A stretch of DNA of 64,000 nt from Psococerastis gibbosa (GCA_963971405.1 OZ020487.1:44117039-44181038); one strand, 5' to 3'; positions 55,001 through 64,000 are shown, counted from the first letter of the stretch. Numbers and translations are program-made. Notes: generated by a model not told the origin, from the letters alone.

Positions 55001-55266
55001 TAACAATGCTATGATCTGCCATTTTAGTTAGGGTGGCCAACATAACCACTCGGAGTTGTCGTGGAAGGAGTTAACGTTCCACCACGTTAAACCGGTTGGC
55101 GCCAGATTTAAAACAAGTCTTCTATAAAAATTATTTTATTTTTATTTTTTTTAAATTATCCCGCTTGAAAACACAAAGCCGAGTCCAAGGGGGCGTCTCG
55201 CGGCGCCCCCTTCGACTCGGCGCCTGGTGCGGCCGCTCCACTTGCCCATAGGACGGGCCGGGCCTG
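52042..55266 (-). mobile_element. Autonomous-looking hAT transposon, complete
   Basis: 3225 bp with perfect 13-bp TIRs CAGGCCCGGCCCG / CGGGCCGGGCCTG and a perfect 8-bp target duplication CTGGTGGG (52034-52041 and 55267-55274). One uninterrupted transposase frame lies inside. A GC-rich hairpin (55179-55220, arms CCGAGTCCAAGGGGGCG) sits near the end upstream of the gene, and a poly-C run near the other end (52089-52105). All visible parts needed for movement are present, which suggests recent transposition. Confidence 0.93.
52222..54660 (-). CDS. hAT-family transposase (TTF zinc finger, DUF4371, hAT dimerisation domain)
   Basis: 812 residues, single frame. It would cut the element out of the genome and insert it elsewhere, acting in the nucleus as an oligomer. 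A basic N-terminus (KRRAREAENEKQ) is followed by a TTF-type zinc finger (W141, CFCCHIF at 153-159, W175, H185, H191), a DUF4371/RNase H-like core with D328 (IILDCTPD), D396 (GQGYDNGANMVG) and CGCHSLNL at 424-431, DTRWESR, and the C-terminal dimerisation block with E754 (KGERSFSKLKLIKT) and LAILSIENE. These D, D and E fit the catalytic triad. It resembles ZMYM1-like/Tip100-group hAT proteins, often annotated as zinc finger MYM-type protein 1. Upstream, TTTTATTTTAG before CAACTTTGC (about 54680) looks like an acceptor, so a 5' non-coding or short coding exon is possible. Plus-strand frames across it are shadows. Confidence 0.93.
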   Translation of the reverse strand: MWKKLSGAGNERKRRAREAENEKQAAQMAKFLKRPGPHPDPTQPPSTSKESTVESEAQAVALDEAIFENLPCSEEERSFSMDIAKWPSYLSSQVIDMIVEEGPQNGKLDDDKYPKNEKGRHFSNSHFKKSMPNGEVYERQWLVYSNSTKKVYCFCCHIFKRTSRCHLSNVGSDNWHHLSRLLTSHEFSDDHQQALLTWLETAKRLKKCCGIDKGLQKQLEDEKARWSSVMERMIAITLFLAEHNLPFRGSKDTLYTPRNGNFLGLVQLLGQFDPVMMEHLRRVMQKESKHFYFSKNIQNEVIKLLADEVRGQILSKIRSAKYFSIILDCTPDISHTEQMSVTFRFFDVDEARVRECFLTYKPVADSTGAGLTGLFLDEIIDKYGIDMNDCRGQGYDNGANMVGHIKGVQSRIAKTYPRAFFNPCGCHSLNLVVADAAKTSIKSVSLFGVLQRLFVYFSNSTKRWKVVSEHLQNLSLKKVCDTRWESRINSLKAVRYQYAEVKRALEDEYEQSTDPVASSEAESLLVNLEKFEFLMALVIWYDVLFQVNLVSKTMQSETMDLSEATKIMNKCLKFLKEYRSTGFTAALITAKEIAEEAQITQEFETVRLRRKKKMFSYENQDESPTDPETAFRTSVFYPMIDTAINSLQLRFSQLSDINSTWQFMYDLKKIDHNGLNAACSDLESVLTHGALSDISGTELAQEIRSLSAFLGGDDGHPKGVLEFLAKHCWKDMFPNVWTALRIFITIPVTVAKGERSFSKLKLIKTYLRSVLADEKLSDLAILSIENEIANNLSYDHLIKKFASIKARKEKFQ

Positions 55267-56034
55267 CTGGTGGGGTTTGCATACAAGAAACTTCAAATTA
55301 CATCGGAATGTTTCGGAATATGTAACAGCTTTTACTACCTATATACCTGTACGCTTAACCGGATGCAACGCAAAATTGACGGTTAAAGAGTAGCATCTGC
55401 CTTTGTATAGCAGTTAGTGCTTCCTTGCTTAAGACGATACAGCCCAAATTTGACTGTCAAAGGGTTACATTGGGTCATAAAACTGGTGCGGACTGAGATA
55501 TAACAGTTCACTTCCCAACGGGGACGTCGTGCTCTTCTTTACAGCTTACAGACCAAATGGCCACAACAACTTTCTTCTGCTCAAGTTTGCCCTATTTTCG
55601 CGCGCTAAAAGTTAACAGTTACAACCCTCCCTAGCGGTTATTATTGAAAATAAAGGTGTAACACTTAGCACATAGGAAAGAGAAAAAAAAGAAAATTGTT
55701 GATGCAATAAAAAAAAATCTATTTTTTGCAGATATAACAGTTAGATTTTCAAGCAGCGAAATGGGCGGATTTTGGGCTTTCCGACACACTCTTACAGTTA
55801 ACCCAGAAAATGCAAAATATTCAAATATGCAATGCAAATAATTCAATGCAAAATATATTATATTATAATATATATACAGATTCTACAATATGACCGATAA
55901 AGTACTTCATCTACTACAGAGACATCTTGGCCCAAGGGCGTCCACAAAGTGGGGGGCCCCCTCCCCCCAGGACATGGCAGCAACATGTCCAGAGGAAAAA
56001 AATACAACAAAAAGAGGATTAAATTAAACCTTCC

Positions 56035-56195
56035 TCTATGAGCCTAAACAGGGAACGTGTTATTGTTTGTTTTCCAACGCCTGCTTTCTGCATTTCTGCT
56101 TTAATCAAACCCGTCAGCCTGGCGGGGGGAATGAGTCTCTTAACTTGCGGTTCCCTAAGGGGGAAAAGAGGGGAGCTCACTGACAGGGTAGAAAA
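56035..56195 (-). mobile_element. 5S-type SINE, 3' part
   Basis: Complement of CCCTTAGGGAACCGCAAGTT, GCCAGGCTGACGGG and AGCAGAAATGCAGAAAGCAG, matching the second half of 34880-35252. Confidence 0.65.
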
Positions 56196-56564
56196 TTTAC
56201 CTGTACCTATAGAAAATGAGGAAAATTGAACATTAGAAAAATAATTGCAGAAATTAACATTAAACTCCGAAAAAAATTAACTTAACAATACGTTATAATA
56301 TAAGATTCAAGTCCGCTGCGATTCCGCGCTTGACAATGCTGACTAATCAGAGAGCAAGTGCTCATTTCAGTAGGCTTGTGCATCAATAAACCACTTTAAT
56401 CCAATACCCTCACCCCCTCCTTGAACAGAAAATCTGTTAAAAAATGCAATTTGTAGTCTAGTTTAATTTTTATTCCTCTTTAAATCTATCATGCCAATTT
56501 ACATTAGTTTGTGGTTTATTTACACATATTTTAAGTTTTTTTTTCTTCAAAAAAGATTATTCGC

Positions 56565-56706
56565 ATACAAACAATTCAATGAATGCATCCGAATAACCTC
56601 TTCAACCGCCTCTGTGGGTAGTACCTGTGTTGAGTTACGACAGTTTTCCGATCGCATGATGTGTAGAGACTCGCACAAGGACGAACAAGCTACCACTATG
56701 CCATCG
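56565..56706 (-). mobile_element. SINE-B copy
   Basis: In complement: CTTCGATGGCATAGTGGTAG, GAGTCTCTACACATCATGCG, GTAACTCAACACAGGTACTA and GGATGCATTCATTGAATTGT. Confidence 0.7.
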
Positions 56707-56761
56707 AAGACATTTTACTATTTTCCATTGTATTAGCGAGAAAATAAAGTTATCATACTGT

Positions 56762-56967
56762 CAATGGCGGATCCACAGGGGGGTCAGAGAGGTCATGACC
56801 CCCCCCCCCACTTAATGAGTAAATTCATATGAAAGTAAACATTTTTTTAATTTTTTTTTATTAAAACTCAAATTTTCAAAACAAAAAAAAAAACAAAAAA
56901 AACAATACCTTTTAAACCTACATACAACATGCGACCCCCCCTAAATTTTCCACTGGATTCGCTCTTG
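56762..56967. mobile_element. hAT-type MITE, 7/8 target duplication
   Basis: Ends CAATGGCGGATCCAC / CACTGGATTCGCTCTTG; flanks CATACTGT and CACACTGT differ once. The interior agrees with 34457-34647 (GTAAATTCATA, ACCTTTTAAA) and holds poly-C and poly-A runs. Confidence 0.82.
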
Positions 56968-57144
56968 CACACTGTCAAGGCTTGAATATGTTTGAGAAAT
57001 TTTAATTTTTCATTAATTTTGCAGCTGTGGGGCGTGAAATTTACGGGTCAAAATGACCCGGATGTCCTCTCCATTAAAACTGTCTGTCTTCAATATTTAT
57101 CTGAAAAAAATTGATCTGTGATTAAGATTGTTGGATCTACTTCG

Positions 57145-57650
57145 ATGGGAAAGTGTTAGCGTGCTTCTACAAGCTACGTGCTACCACGCGATCGAAGACT
57201 TATCCTAAGTCAACACGGGTACCTACCTGCAGAGTCGATTGAAGAGGTAAATCGAATACATTCATTAAATGAGGCTCTATAGGGACAGATTTCGTCACTA
57301 GGTTCGCTGACGACAAACCGATATCCATATTATTCAAAATGGCCGCCGTTTGCATGTGAAAGCTAAGCTCTTAGCATCTAATTAATTCTTTTAATATTTT
57401 TTATAATATTTTTATTATGCCTGGACCTTATTTCGCTGCATATAATTTAATATATATATTCTCCATGATTTATAGAAAAATATCACTTTAAAATAATACA
57501 TAAATAAAATAATTTTAAATAGTATTGAGGCTTATGGAAAAAAAACGCTTTGATATCAGTGCAACTGGTGCTGCCATCTACAAAATGACGTCACAAATGA
57601 ACCTCATTGTTGTTAGATTTTAAATTTGATCTGTTTCTAAGTGTATTCTT
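57145..57650 (+). mobile_element. SINE-B copy interrupted by GAGGTTC-family MITE
   Basis: ACTTCGATGGGAAAGTGTTA ... GTCAACACGGGTACCTACCT ... ATTCATTAAAT, then the MITE at 57271-57605, then ATTGTTGTTAG. Uninterrupted copies read ATTCATTAAATTGTTTG across the junction. Confidence 0.75.
57271..57605 (+). mobile_element. GAGGTTC-family MITE with provable AT target duplication
   Basis: 335 bp, highly similar to 8402-8738. Ends GAGGCTC / GAACCTC, AT on both sides; comparison with intact SINE-B copies shows a single AT before insertion. Confidence 0.88.
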
Positions 57651-58149
57651 CTTCTTTTTTTTTGACGCTGACAATCGCATATGTTCGTACCCACTTTATG
57701 GTTAAAAATGAATGATTAAATATTGTCAATTGGAAAAAAAAAATATTTCTGGAGTGTTGACGGGAGGGGTTTATCAAACCCCTTACTGGATTTTTATTAC
57801 AAATTAAATTTATTACTTCACGTTTGTTGCAATCCAGAATCCGGAAAAGAATTCGAATTATTTTAGTATTGAAAATAGTAGGTGCGACATACCTCGCAAG
57901 GACATATTATTAGGCATACACAATTAAAAATTCATGTTTGGCATCTGGATTGTTAAAACATATTTCCTGGTGATGTTACTAAATTTAATTCGCACTCATT
58001 TGTTCTGAAAAACCTAAAACTAGTACTTATTAGTATTATGTTACTCGTTCCCAAGGTGAAGGACGAGCACATTGTTTATAAAGCTAGCGGAGCCGCAGGC
58101 TATTATTTACATATGGACATTTTGTTGTGGTTTCAACCCTTTATAGCTT

Positions 58150-58345
58150 AGACACGGGAACTTCGTAAGCTGCATCATAGAGGGAACCATAAGCGTCAAC
58201 CTGGGCGCCCCAGAAAAGAGTATCTACAGCAAGTGATGGAGGATGTAGGGGCCAATACATACGTGGAACTGAAAAGGGCGAGTCTGAGGAGTGAAGGCAT
58301 CGATGCCACATGTTGCTGCCAATCAGCAAGCCGGCTGTAACTTGA
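58150..58345 (+). mobile_element. LINE fragment, extreme C-terminus
   Basis: Encodes GNHKRQPGRPRKEYLQQVME, DVGANTYVELKRASL, the pattern G.R.GRPR..Y...V.ED...........R found at the end of several LINE RTs. No other part recognised. The GGAGTTGGCCACGTTTGTAA word at 58413-58443 (-) recurs at 58630-58660 (+), a short inverted pair. Confidence 0.5.
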
Positions 58346-59399
58346 AGAAGAGAAGATAGCGCAGTAACTCTTATGATAGAGATATATACCGTTTAGCTGC
58401 TCACATAAATTGAGGAGCTTGGTTACAAACGTGGCCAACTCCATTTTTTTCACAAAATTGTGTTTTGACCCGACCTTGCAGAAAATTTAAATGTCCACCT
58501 GCACGTTGTAACATAAAGTGACAAAAGCAGCCAGATTGCGCACAGAAGCGCTGAGAAGTCTGGGGTTAGCTATAAGCTTAATGCAATTTTCAACAGAAAA
58601 TCTGCTCTCCTGAAAAATTCTAAAACTTGGAGTTGGCCATGTTTGTAAACAGCCTCCTCAATTGGCTCTACGAGTGCACTTAACTCAAAAAGTATGAAAA
58701 TGTCACTTGTAGTGTACACATTTGAATTTTTCTTATCTATTTCAATTTATAGAATTTCAATATATTGTATTATGAACGCTAAAACAATATGTAAATACCC
58801 GAATTATATTTTTTTAGTGTGGCCCAAATGGTTCGGTCTCTCCAAGGCCATGTCCACCGAATTCGGGCCACTTTGACTGTTATGCAAAATTAGGCCTACG
58901 TTAATTAAACTATCGTATCTTCCATTTGGCTCAATTTCATTGCAAGGCGCCGGACGTTTAGAAATATTGAATTGTAAAGGATATGATATGATGCGTGAAC
59001 AAGGCTGACTCTTAATTGATTTTATATAAGGCTGTACCAATTAATTGCAATAGTACCTGTGCATAGGCCTACTTATGCATTATACCTGCATTAAGTCACT
59101 GCCGCAATATGTGAGATAATTTGTTTTATATCTCGTCCATAATTATCACAATTCATAGCAAAAGTAACACCTACAATAATTATTGGGTATTATTAATTGT
59201 TTTTCATAAATTATTTAAAACACTGATATCAGGCCCGTTATCAGGGGGGGGGGGGGCTTGGGGAGCTTGAAATGACGTAAAATGTCTTCATTTTATTCCA
59301 ATCGCAAGTGGAAATGGGGTTAATTGCACCCCCCCCCCCCGCACCCAAAATGACGCCCCTACCATCTACACGTTTAACAGTTTGCCAATGGCCTAAAAT

Positions 59400-59960
59400 G
59401 TGTAAGGAAACATTATAAAGAACCGGTCCGAGTTTACTCAAACATGCTTTCCTAATTATCAATTATTAGATAAATAATATAACATAATATAAATATATTT
59501 TTCCTAGGGTTAAATTTCTTAAATTTCGGATCCCTCGATATCTCCCTATCCCAAAGCACTGAATTGATCGATGGGATTCCATATTCTAGAATAGGCAAAC
59601 CAATAGGTACACACTAACACAGTAATAATGGCAGGGTACACAATGTATTGAATTTTCCAAAATTTGTTTCAAAAAATAATTTTTTGCACAAAAACAAATC
59701 TGCAACCTGTTCGGTTCTTTTACTCTATATCATCATTGTTACTATATACATATATCATCCATAAAAAGGTTCCGCAGAAAAATTATTTTTTAGTCATTTT
59801 CCGTGAAAATTAAGTTCTTATTATTTTTTTTACCCCCAGAAGCAAACTATCAGGGGGCAACATTAACATTAATATTGACTACAGTATATGTGAATTTAGA
59901 AGAAATTATTTGTTACACCTTTTTTTTTTGGAGTTTTTCGTAATTTCGTAAAAACCACTT
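59400..59960 (+). repeat. Dispersed repeat, copy 2 of 39798-40560
   Basis: AAGAACCGGTCCGAGTTTAC, ATATTTTTCCTAGGG, AATAATGGCAGGGTACACAA, TTTTTTACCCCCAGAAGCAA and GTTTTTCGTAA occur in the same order as in copy 1. A short piece of the 5' end is at 19827-19876 (-). Poly-G and poly-C runs at 59245-59256 and 59329-59341 belong to adjacent sequence. Confidence 0.6.
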
Positions 59961-60074
59961 TTCTGGTTCCTGGGCCCTCAAAACGTGGAAATCCACTGTA
60001 ATCCCGAAATCGAAAATTTCGACCATCACATAGCTGTCATGCTATTTATAAATAGGAAGGCAATATTGTCCGAT

Positions 60075-60265
60075 ATAGATGGGGTCGTTGGCAAGGGACT
60101 TCGATGACCAGGTGGTAACGTGCTTGCACTTGTGGGAGTACTTAGACGCCATGTGATCGGAGACGTGTCGTAACTCAACACGGGTACTAACCTACAGAGG
60201 CGACTGAAGAGGCCAATCGGATACATTCATTAAATTGTTTGTAGGCTATGCGTTTAATCTTAAAA
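60075..60265 (+). mobile_element. SINE-B, uninterrupted copy joined to a family E end
   Basis: GATGGGGTCGTTGGCAAGGG (family E end) leads into ACTTCGATGACCAGGTGGTA, GATCGGAGACGTGTCGTAAC, CTACAGAGGCGACTGAAGAG and ACATTCATTAAATTGTTTGT. This is the reference for empty-site comparisons. Confidence 0.7.
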
Positions 60266-60439
60266 AAAAGGCCTAGGTTAAAAACAACGTCCTTCAGGAC
60301 ATTATTATTATTATAGTAACTACCGCATAATTAACACCAAAATGTAGAGGAACATTTCTTCTGTTTATGACATCTAAACCGTTTTTATGTTTTAATTCAG
60401 CCAGTAGGAATTGTTAGGTTAAGGGGACCCAACAAATCA

Positions 60440-60620
60440 TAAATAAATAAATCTTGACTTTTGTTGTTCTGTTACTAAGCCAACCTAGGGGAGTTAGAGC
60501 TATAAAGCCCTCTCTTACACTCAACTAGGATGACCCGGGACCACCTGCTTTACATGCCCTTCGAAGCAAAAATATAGCCAGTGTGGGACTCGAACTAACA
60601 ACCTTTCGGATAAAACATCA
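60440..60620 (-). mobile_element. SINE-A copy
   Basis: AAATAAATAAATCTTGAC tail, AAGCCAACCTAGGGGAG and the complement of GGTTCGAGTCCCACAC-like GTGTGGGACTCGAACT. The 5' tip is truncated. Confidence 0.8.
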
Positions 60621-60624
60621 TTTG

Positions 60625-61430
60625 GACCCCTGTAGACATTTGTTCTCGACTTGATCTCGACTGATTTGATTTTGACAGATAATAGTTTGTAAATTACTGT
60701 CGTTCAATATAATATTCATTGATTGATTGTGTCATTCACTGATGTGATTAACGGTCGACTTTTCTTGTTATATTTGATATTTTCACACGCAAAGGTTTTC
60801 CCTTATTTAATATTAGTGTAGCAGATATGCATTTTTTCCACTAACCTTTTCAATTGGAGGTGTGGGAGGGCTATTTAATGTAATATCCAATGCAGTTTCG
60901 GAATCCTGCGTTTACAGTATGTCGTAATTCCCGATAATCTCGGAATGAAAATACCCCCGGATTTTATTTTCTATTACCCTAAATACTCGAATACAATGCA
61001 AATATACTTACAATTTCTACGTGACAGCAGAACACTCTCAGTTTGACAGCTCCAAACTAACCATTCCTATATTGCACATTGATCATGAATATTTCACAAA
61101 ACAACTCCAATCGGTACCTACCAACAATTAGATCTTCAACCGATACAATTATTCAAGTCCATTCTATAGTAAAAAGCAATAGATTGATTGGGCCACAACT
61201 CTGCGACCACAACAATAGGCTTGGTCACTCCTATAGGACATATTCCCTTTTGTCACGCAGCGTAAATTATGGAATTCGTACTATATTGATCGAATATTGT
61301 TCTATTTCCATTTTTCCATTCTTAACTTATGTACTAGGTTTGGTTCAAGTTTAAGAGGAGAGAAAAAAATAAAGGGCTTTTATCCATTGATAGGAGTGGG
61401 TGAACGGCAAAGGTTGAACGATTTGGTCAA
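60625..61430. other. Upstream region of gene C, nothing recognised
   Basis: AT-rich and apparently free of the window's repeat families, unlike most of the preceding 30 kb. The 91-codon frame at 61079 shows no recognisable features. Confidence 0.4.
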
Positions 61431-61434
61431 GCAG

Positions 61435-61470
61435 TATAAATTGTTAGTCAAGTGGTTGTTTGGTATCAGT
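61435..61470 (+). promoter_or_regulatory. Core promoter of putative cuticle gene C
   Basis: TATAAA at 61435-61440 and a perfect initiator TCAGT at 61466-61470, 33 bp from TATA to the A. The 5' UTR of about 53 bp leads to ACCACC before the ATG. Confidence 0.65.
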
Positions 61471-61520
61471 TGAGTTTGTGCCTTCTCTCCAGCCAAAGCA
61501 TTTGGATTAATCAAACCACC

Positions 61521-61532
61521 ATGGACTGCAAA
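61521..61532 (+). CDS. Putative cuticular protein C, first coding exon (gene continues beyond window)
   Basis: ATGGACTGCAAA followed by the donor GTAAGT gives MDCK in phase 0, the same design as exon 1 of genes A (MVRQ) and B (MVCSK): a tiny first exon that begins a signal peptide completed in exon 2. CCACC before ATG is a good translation-start context. No matching exon 2 was found up to 64000, so intron 1 would exceed 2.4 kb, well within the range of gene B. Assignment as a cuticle gene is by architecture, promoter and neighbourhood only. Confidence 0.55.
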
Positions 61533-63214
61533 GTAAGTACCTACAGAAAAAGAGTCAAAATCAGCAGCCCGAAATAAAATAGCCAGCATGTTTATTATTT
61601 CTGAAATAAAATAATCAGAAAAAAATGCAATAGTGGTCACTTCTATGTCAATATCAAGAAAATGAGTTTCCTTATCTCTTATTTACCATCTGATTTTTTC
61701 ACTTCAAAATTTAGAATTAATTACGTAATATATAGACCTACCATTTTCGGGGAAGTGGTCATTGGGGAATATATAGGCATTGTTTCTAGGGGGCAATACA
61801 TCTAAGCGACTGGTACTCGCTATATAGTGGTTACTTCAATGTCAAGATCAAGAAAATTTCCTTTCATTTTTTTTTTTACTTTCCTGCTCCTTTGCTCCTA
61901 TTTTACTGCCTTATTTTTCACTTCAAAACTTTACAAGCATAACGTTTAGCTTATTAGATACCTTTTTAGGGACACCCAATGGACGACAATAGGCTAATTT
62001 TCTGGAGGGAGCACTACGGCTACTTTTTAGCGACTGGAACTCGCCTTATGTGTAAATTATAATAGGACTTCTCTCCTCAACTTATCGTTAGGACTCGGCA
62101 TTTTTCATGGGAGCGGAGCGGGAGGGGGGGGGGCTTCAGTCACCAGCAATGAAAGGCAAGAAAGGACAAATATTTCCGCCGGTCCTGGGTCCAACAAGCT
62201 AACCACTGCAACCAAATTGTCATTGTCATTGATTGATTGTCATGGTCATTGATCAAGAGAGTTATTTTTAGTAAGAACTCAGACATACGTATTTGGGTGA
62301 TAAAATTCTCGACCGGGAACCCTATCTGATTAGGCTAACCCTGGAGGTACTATCACACTAGGCTAGAGGTTCTCAAAATGTTTTCTTCGTGGACCTCTAA
62401 AGGAAATGAAATTGTATTGCTACTTCTAAATTCTATATTGTATTTTTTACGTAGATTACCCTGGATAAAAGGCTTACAATCCTATTTTAACTTGACCTAT
62501 TGAACAATTTCGTCTCACATTTTCCTATTTCCCACCAACTGGACCAGGGTGGTACTCCCTAGTCCCCAAGCCGAAAGTGTCAAGGACATTCCCTATTTTT
62601 TAAACATAACTAATTAGTAAAATGTTTATTATTAATTAGCATGAAGAACAGGAACAAAAATAGTTCCACGTGATGACTCAGCTAAAATTGGTGATCAATG
62701 TAAAAAATTGAAGCAATATGCATTATGTATATACATACATATATTATATTTTTTCGACAAGTCACGGAACCACACCATTTGTGGACCGCCTTTAATGGAT
62801 TATATAAGTTAAAACAGTGTATTACTGATTCAAAATAATAATTGGGTAGGCCAATTAATTTCATGTGCTTGCTCCTATTCCTAATAGATGAAAATCAGAT
62901 ACCATGTAACAAACAAGATTAATATGGGAAAGAATTGTGTAATTATATATAATTTACTATACCGTATATAAAAACAACCTTGACTTACCTTATATTTAAG
63001 TACCCATTAAGTAAAAAAGACTAGAAAATTCCTCCACATCCGATGCTACAAACTATAATTAATTAACATTTGCTGGCAGTCAGTATAAATCGAAATCCAG
63101 AAACGCCATTGTCTTGTTTCTCATAGATTGCCGACATAGTTCTAGTTTTTCCTCTTTTTTATATTTTCCCTGACGCATCTTGCTATGCGCCCACGACAAC
63201 ATTCTATGAATTTA
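61533..63214. other. Presumed intron 1 of gene C
   Basis: AT-rich. 61640-61690 and 61830-61880 share GTCAATATCAAGAAAATG-type words, with GGTCATTGG / GTGGTTACTTC around, a diverged local duplication of about 190 bp. A one-sided hAT-like end (GGCTAGAGGTTCTCAAAATG) is at 62362-62381. No exon recognised. Confidence 0.4.
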
Positions 63215-63598
63215 GGTGCCCATTCCATTGACCGGCTAGGGCTATTTCCAAAAAAGGTGACGTGGTAGCAGACATTCACGACTTAGGTGGCGTTTCCACC
63301 GACCTCACATTGCAGAATTGACGGAAATGTTTATTTTCCTCTATGCCATAGTTAAAATTGATCAATGATCACACAGTAAAATCACAAACAAACAAACTAA
63401 AATTAAAAAATGGCTTCATGGGATATGTTAAGTACAAACATTTTAATAGATTTCTATACAAAGAAAAATTCTAATTTCCGTCAATGTCATTTGCATTCTG
63501 CAATGCAGGATCGGTGGAAACGCAACCTAAGTCTTGAATGTCTGCTACCACGTCACTGTTTTTGGAAATAGCCCTAGCCGGTCGGTGGAATATGCGCC
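63215..63598. mobile_element. M-type MITE, full copy (M6)
   Basis: 384 bp; ends GGTGCCCATTCCATTGACCG and complement of GGCGCATATTCCACCGACCG, flanked by TTA and TAA. Both arms carry GACGTGGTAGCAGACATT or complement. Confidence 0.9.
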
Positions 63599-64000
63599 TA
63601 ACAACTAAGCCTTTTTCCAACAGAATGCCATGCACTCTACTTCTACTGGCTTTTTGCTTACTTATTTATGAAGCCTCTGAAGGGTTCTTTCCCTTCTTTT
63701 GATATCTTCGCAGACGCATCTTCCAATACGTCCACAACATTTTTTTTAAATGATTATTTACACGATGGAGAAAAATACAATTTATAAAAGTTCAAAATCG
63801 GCAAAATCGAAAGGTTCGTCTGAACACATTCAGTCCTTATATATAATAACAACTTCTGAAGCATCTTATTTCCGGTTATGGGGCCTGTGGTGCCCCAGAA
63901 CTACCGGTTTAGTTCAACAATAAGCAATAACAATATTGTTTTTAAGCTTATTTCCACAAATTGTCCCTCTGGTTCGCCTGACTTCTGCTGGTTCTGAATT

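Larger units (their letters stand above)
51135..55765. mobile_element. Unclassified TIR-bearing element, split by the autonomous hAT
   Basis: CAAATCGCTGCTTGAAAATC, TAACTGTTA at 51136-51166 recurs inverted at 55733-55762. Without the hAT and one target duplication the unit would be about 1.4 kb. A coding-looking frame lies on the - strand (51960-51661: YVIMMVEKDKPLNLKLRSS) and stays open up to the hAT insertion point. I do not recognise the protein. TAACAGTT also occurs at 55500 and 55612. Whether the inverted repeats are true termini is unproven. Confidence 0.45.

Overview
The window looks like a stretch of arthropod, most probably insect, nuclear genome. It has spliced genes with GT-AG introns of 1.2-5.5 kb, cuticular proteins with the Rebers-Riddiford chitin-binding domain, TATA plus TCAGT-type initiators, AT-rich DNA and a very heavy load of eukaryotic transposable elements. 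The order of insect cannot be fixed by eye.

Host genes. I can assemble two complete cuticular protein genes, plus the first exon of a third, all on the + strand. Gene A (core promoter 2958-2995; exons 3141-3152, 4377-4481, 7211-7383, 8785-9157) encodes a 220-residue RR protein ending its domain in ADENGYRV. Gene B (promoter 21966-22002; exons 22039-22053, 27509-27691, 29738-29992) encodes a 150-residue RR-2 protein. Gene C (promoter 61435-61470; exon 1 61521-61532) runs off the right edge. Each first exon carries only 4-5 codons ending in phase 0, and A and B continue into a hydrophobic signal peptide. The three are paralogue-like units of a cuticle gene cluster that would secrete chitin-binding proteins from the epidermis.

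Everything else I can name is mobile DNA or simple repeat. (1) A modular group of palindromic MITEs has ends like GGCG..ATTCCAC and a shared internal motif GACGTGGTAGCAGACATT: six full 375-390 bp copies, one partial copy and about seven smaller relatives. (2) hAT elements: an intact-looking 3225-bp autonomous copy at 52042-55266 with a perfect 8-bp target duplication and an 812-residue transposase, and several hAT-type MITEs, some also with perfect duplications. (3) A 335-341 bp MITE family with GAGGTTC ends and AT target duplications. (4) SINEs: one derived from tRNA-Glu, one apparently derived from 5S rRNA with perfect 12-13 bp target duplications, one sharing its 3' end with a resident LINE, and one with a weak tRNA-like head. 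(5) LINE remains of several clades, including a 5'-truncated jockey-like copy at 36560-39797 with an open reverse transcriptase frame.

Layout. 1-2950: LINE end and fold-back elements. 2958-9157: gene A, introns full of repeats. 9158-21960: dense nested SINE/MITE/LINE region. 21966-29992: gene B. 30000-61430: repeats only, with the jockey LINE, a 217-bp (CTTTA)n array, nested palindromes and the autonomous hAT. 61435-64000: start of gene C with a MITE in its presumed intron. Insertions within insertions give a local order of events, and in one case an empty site to compare.
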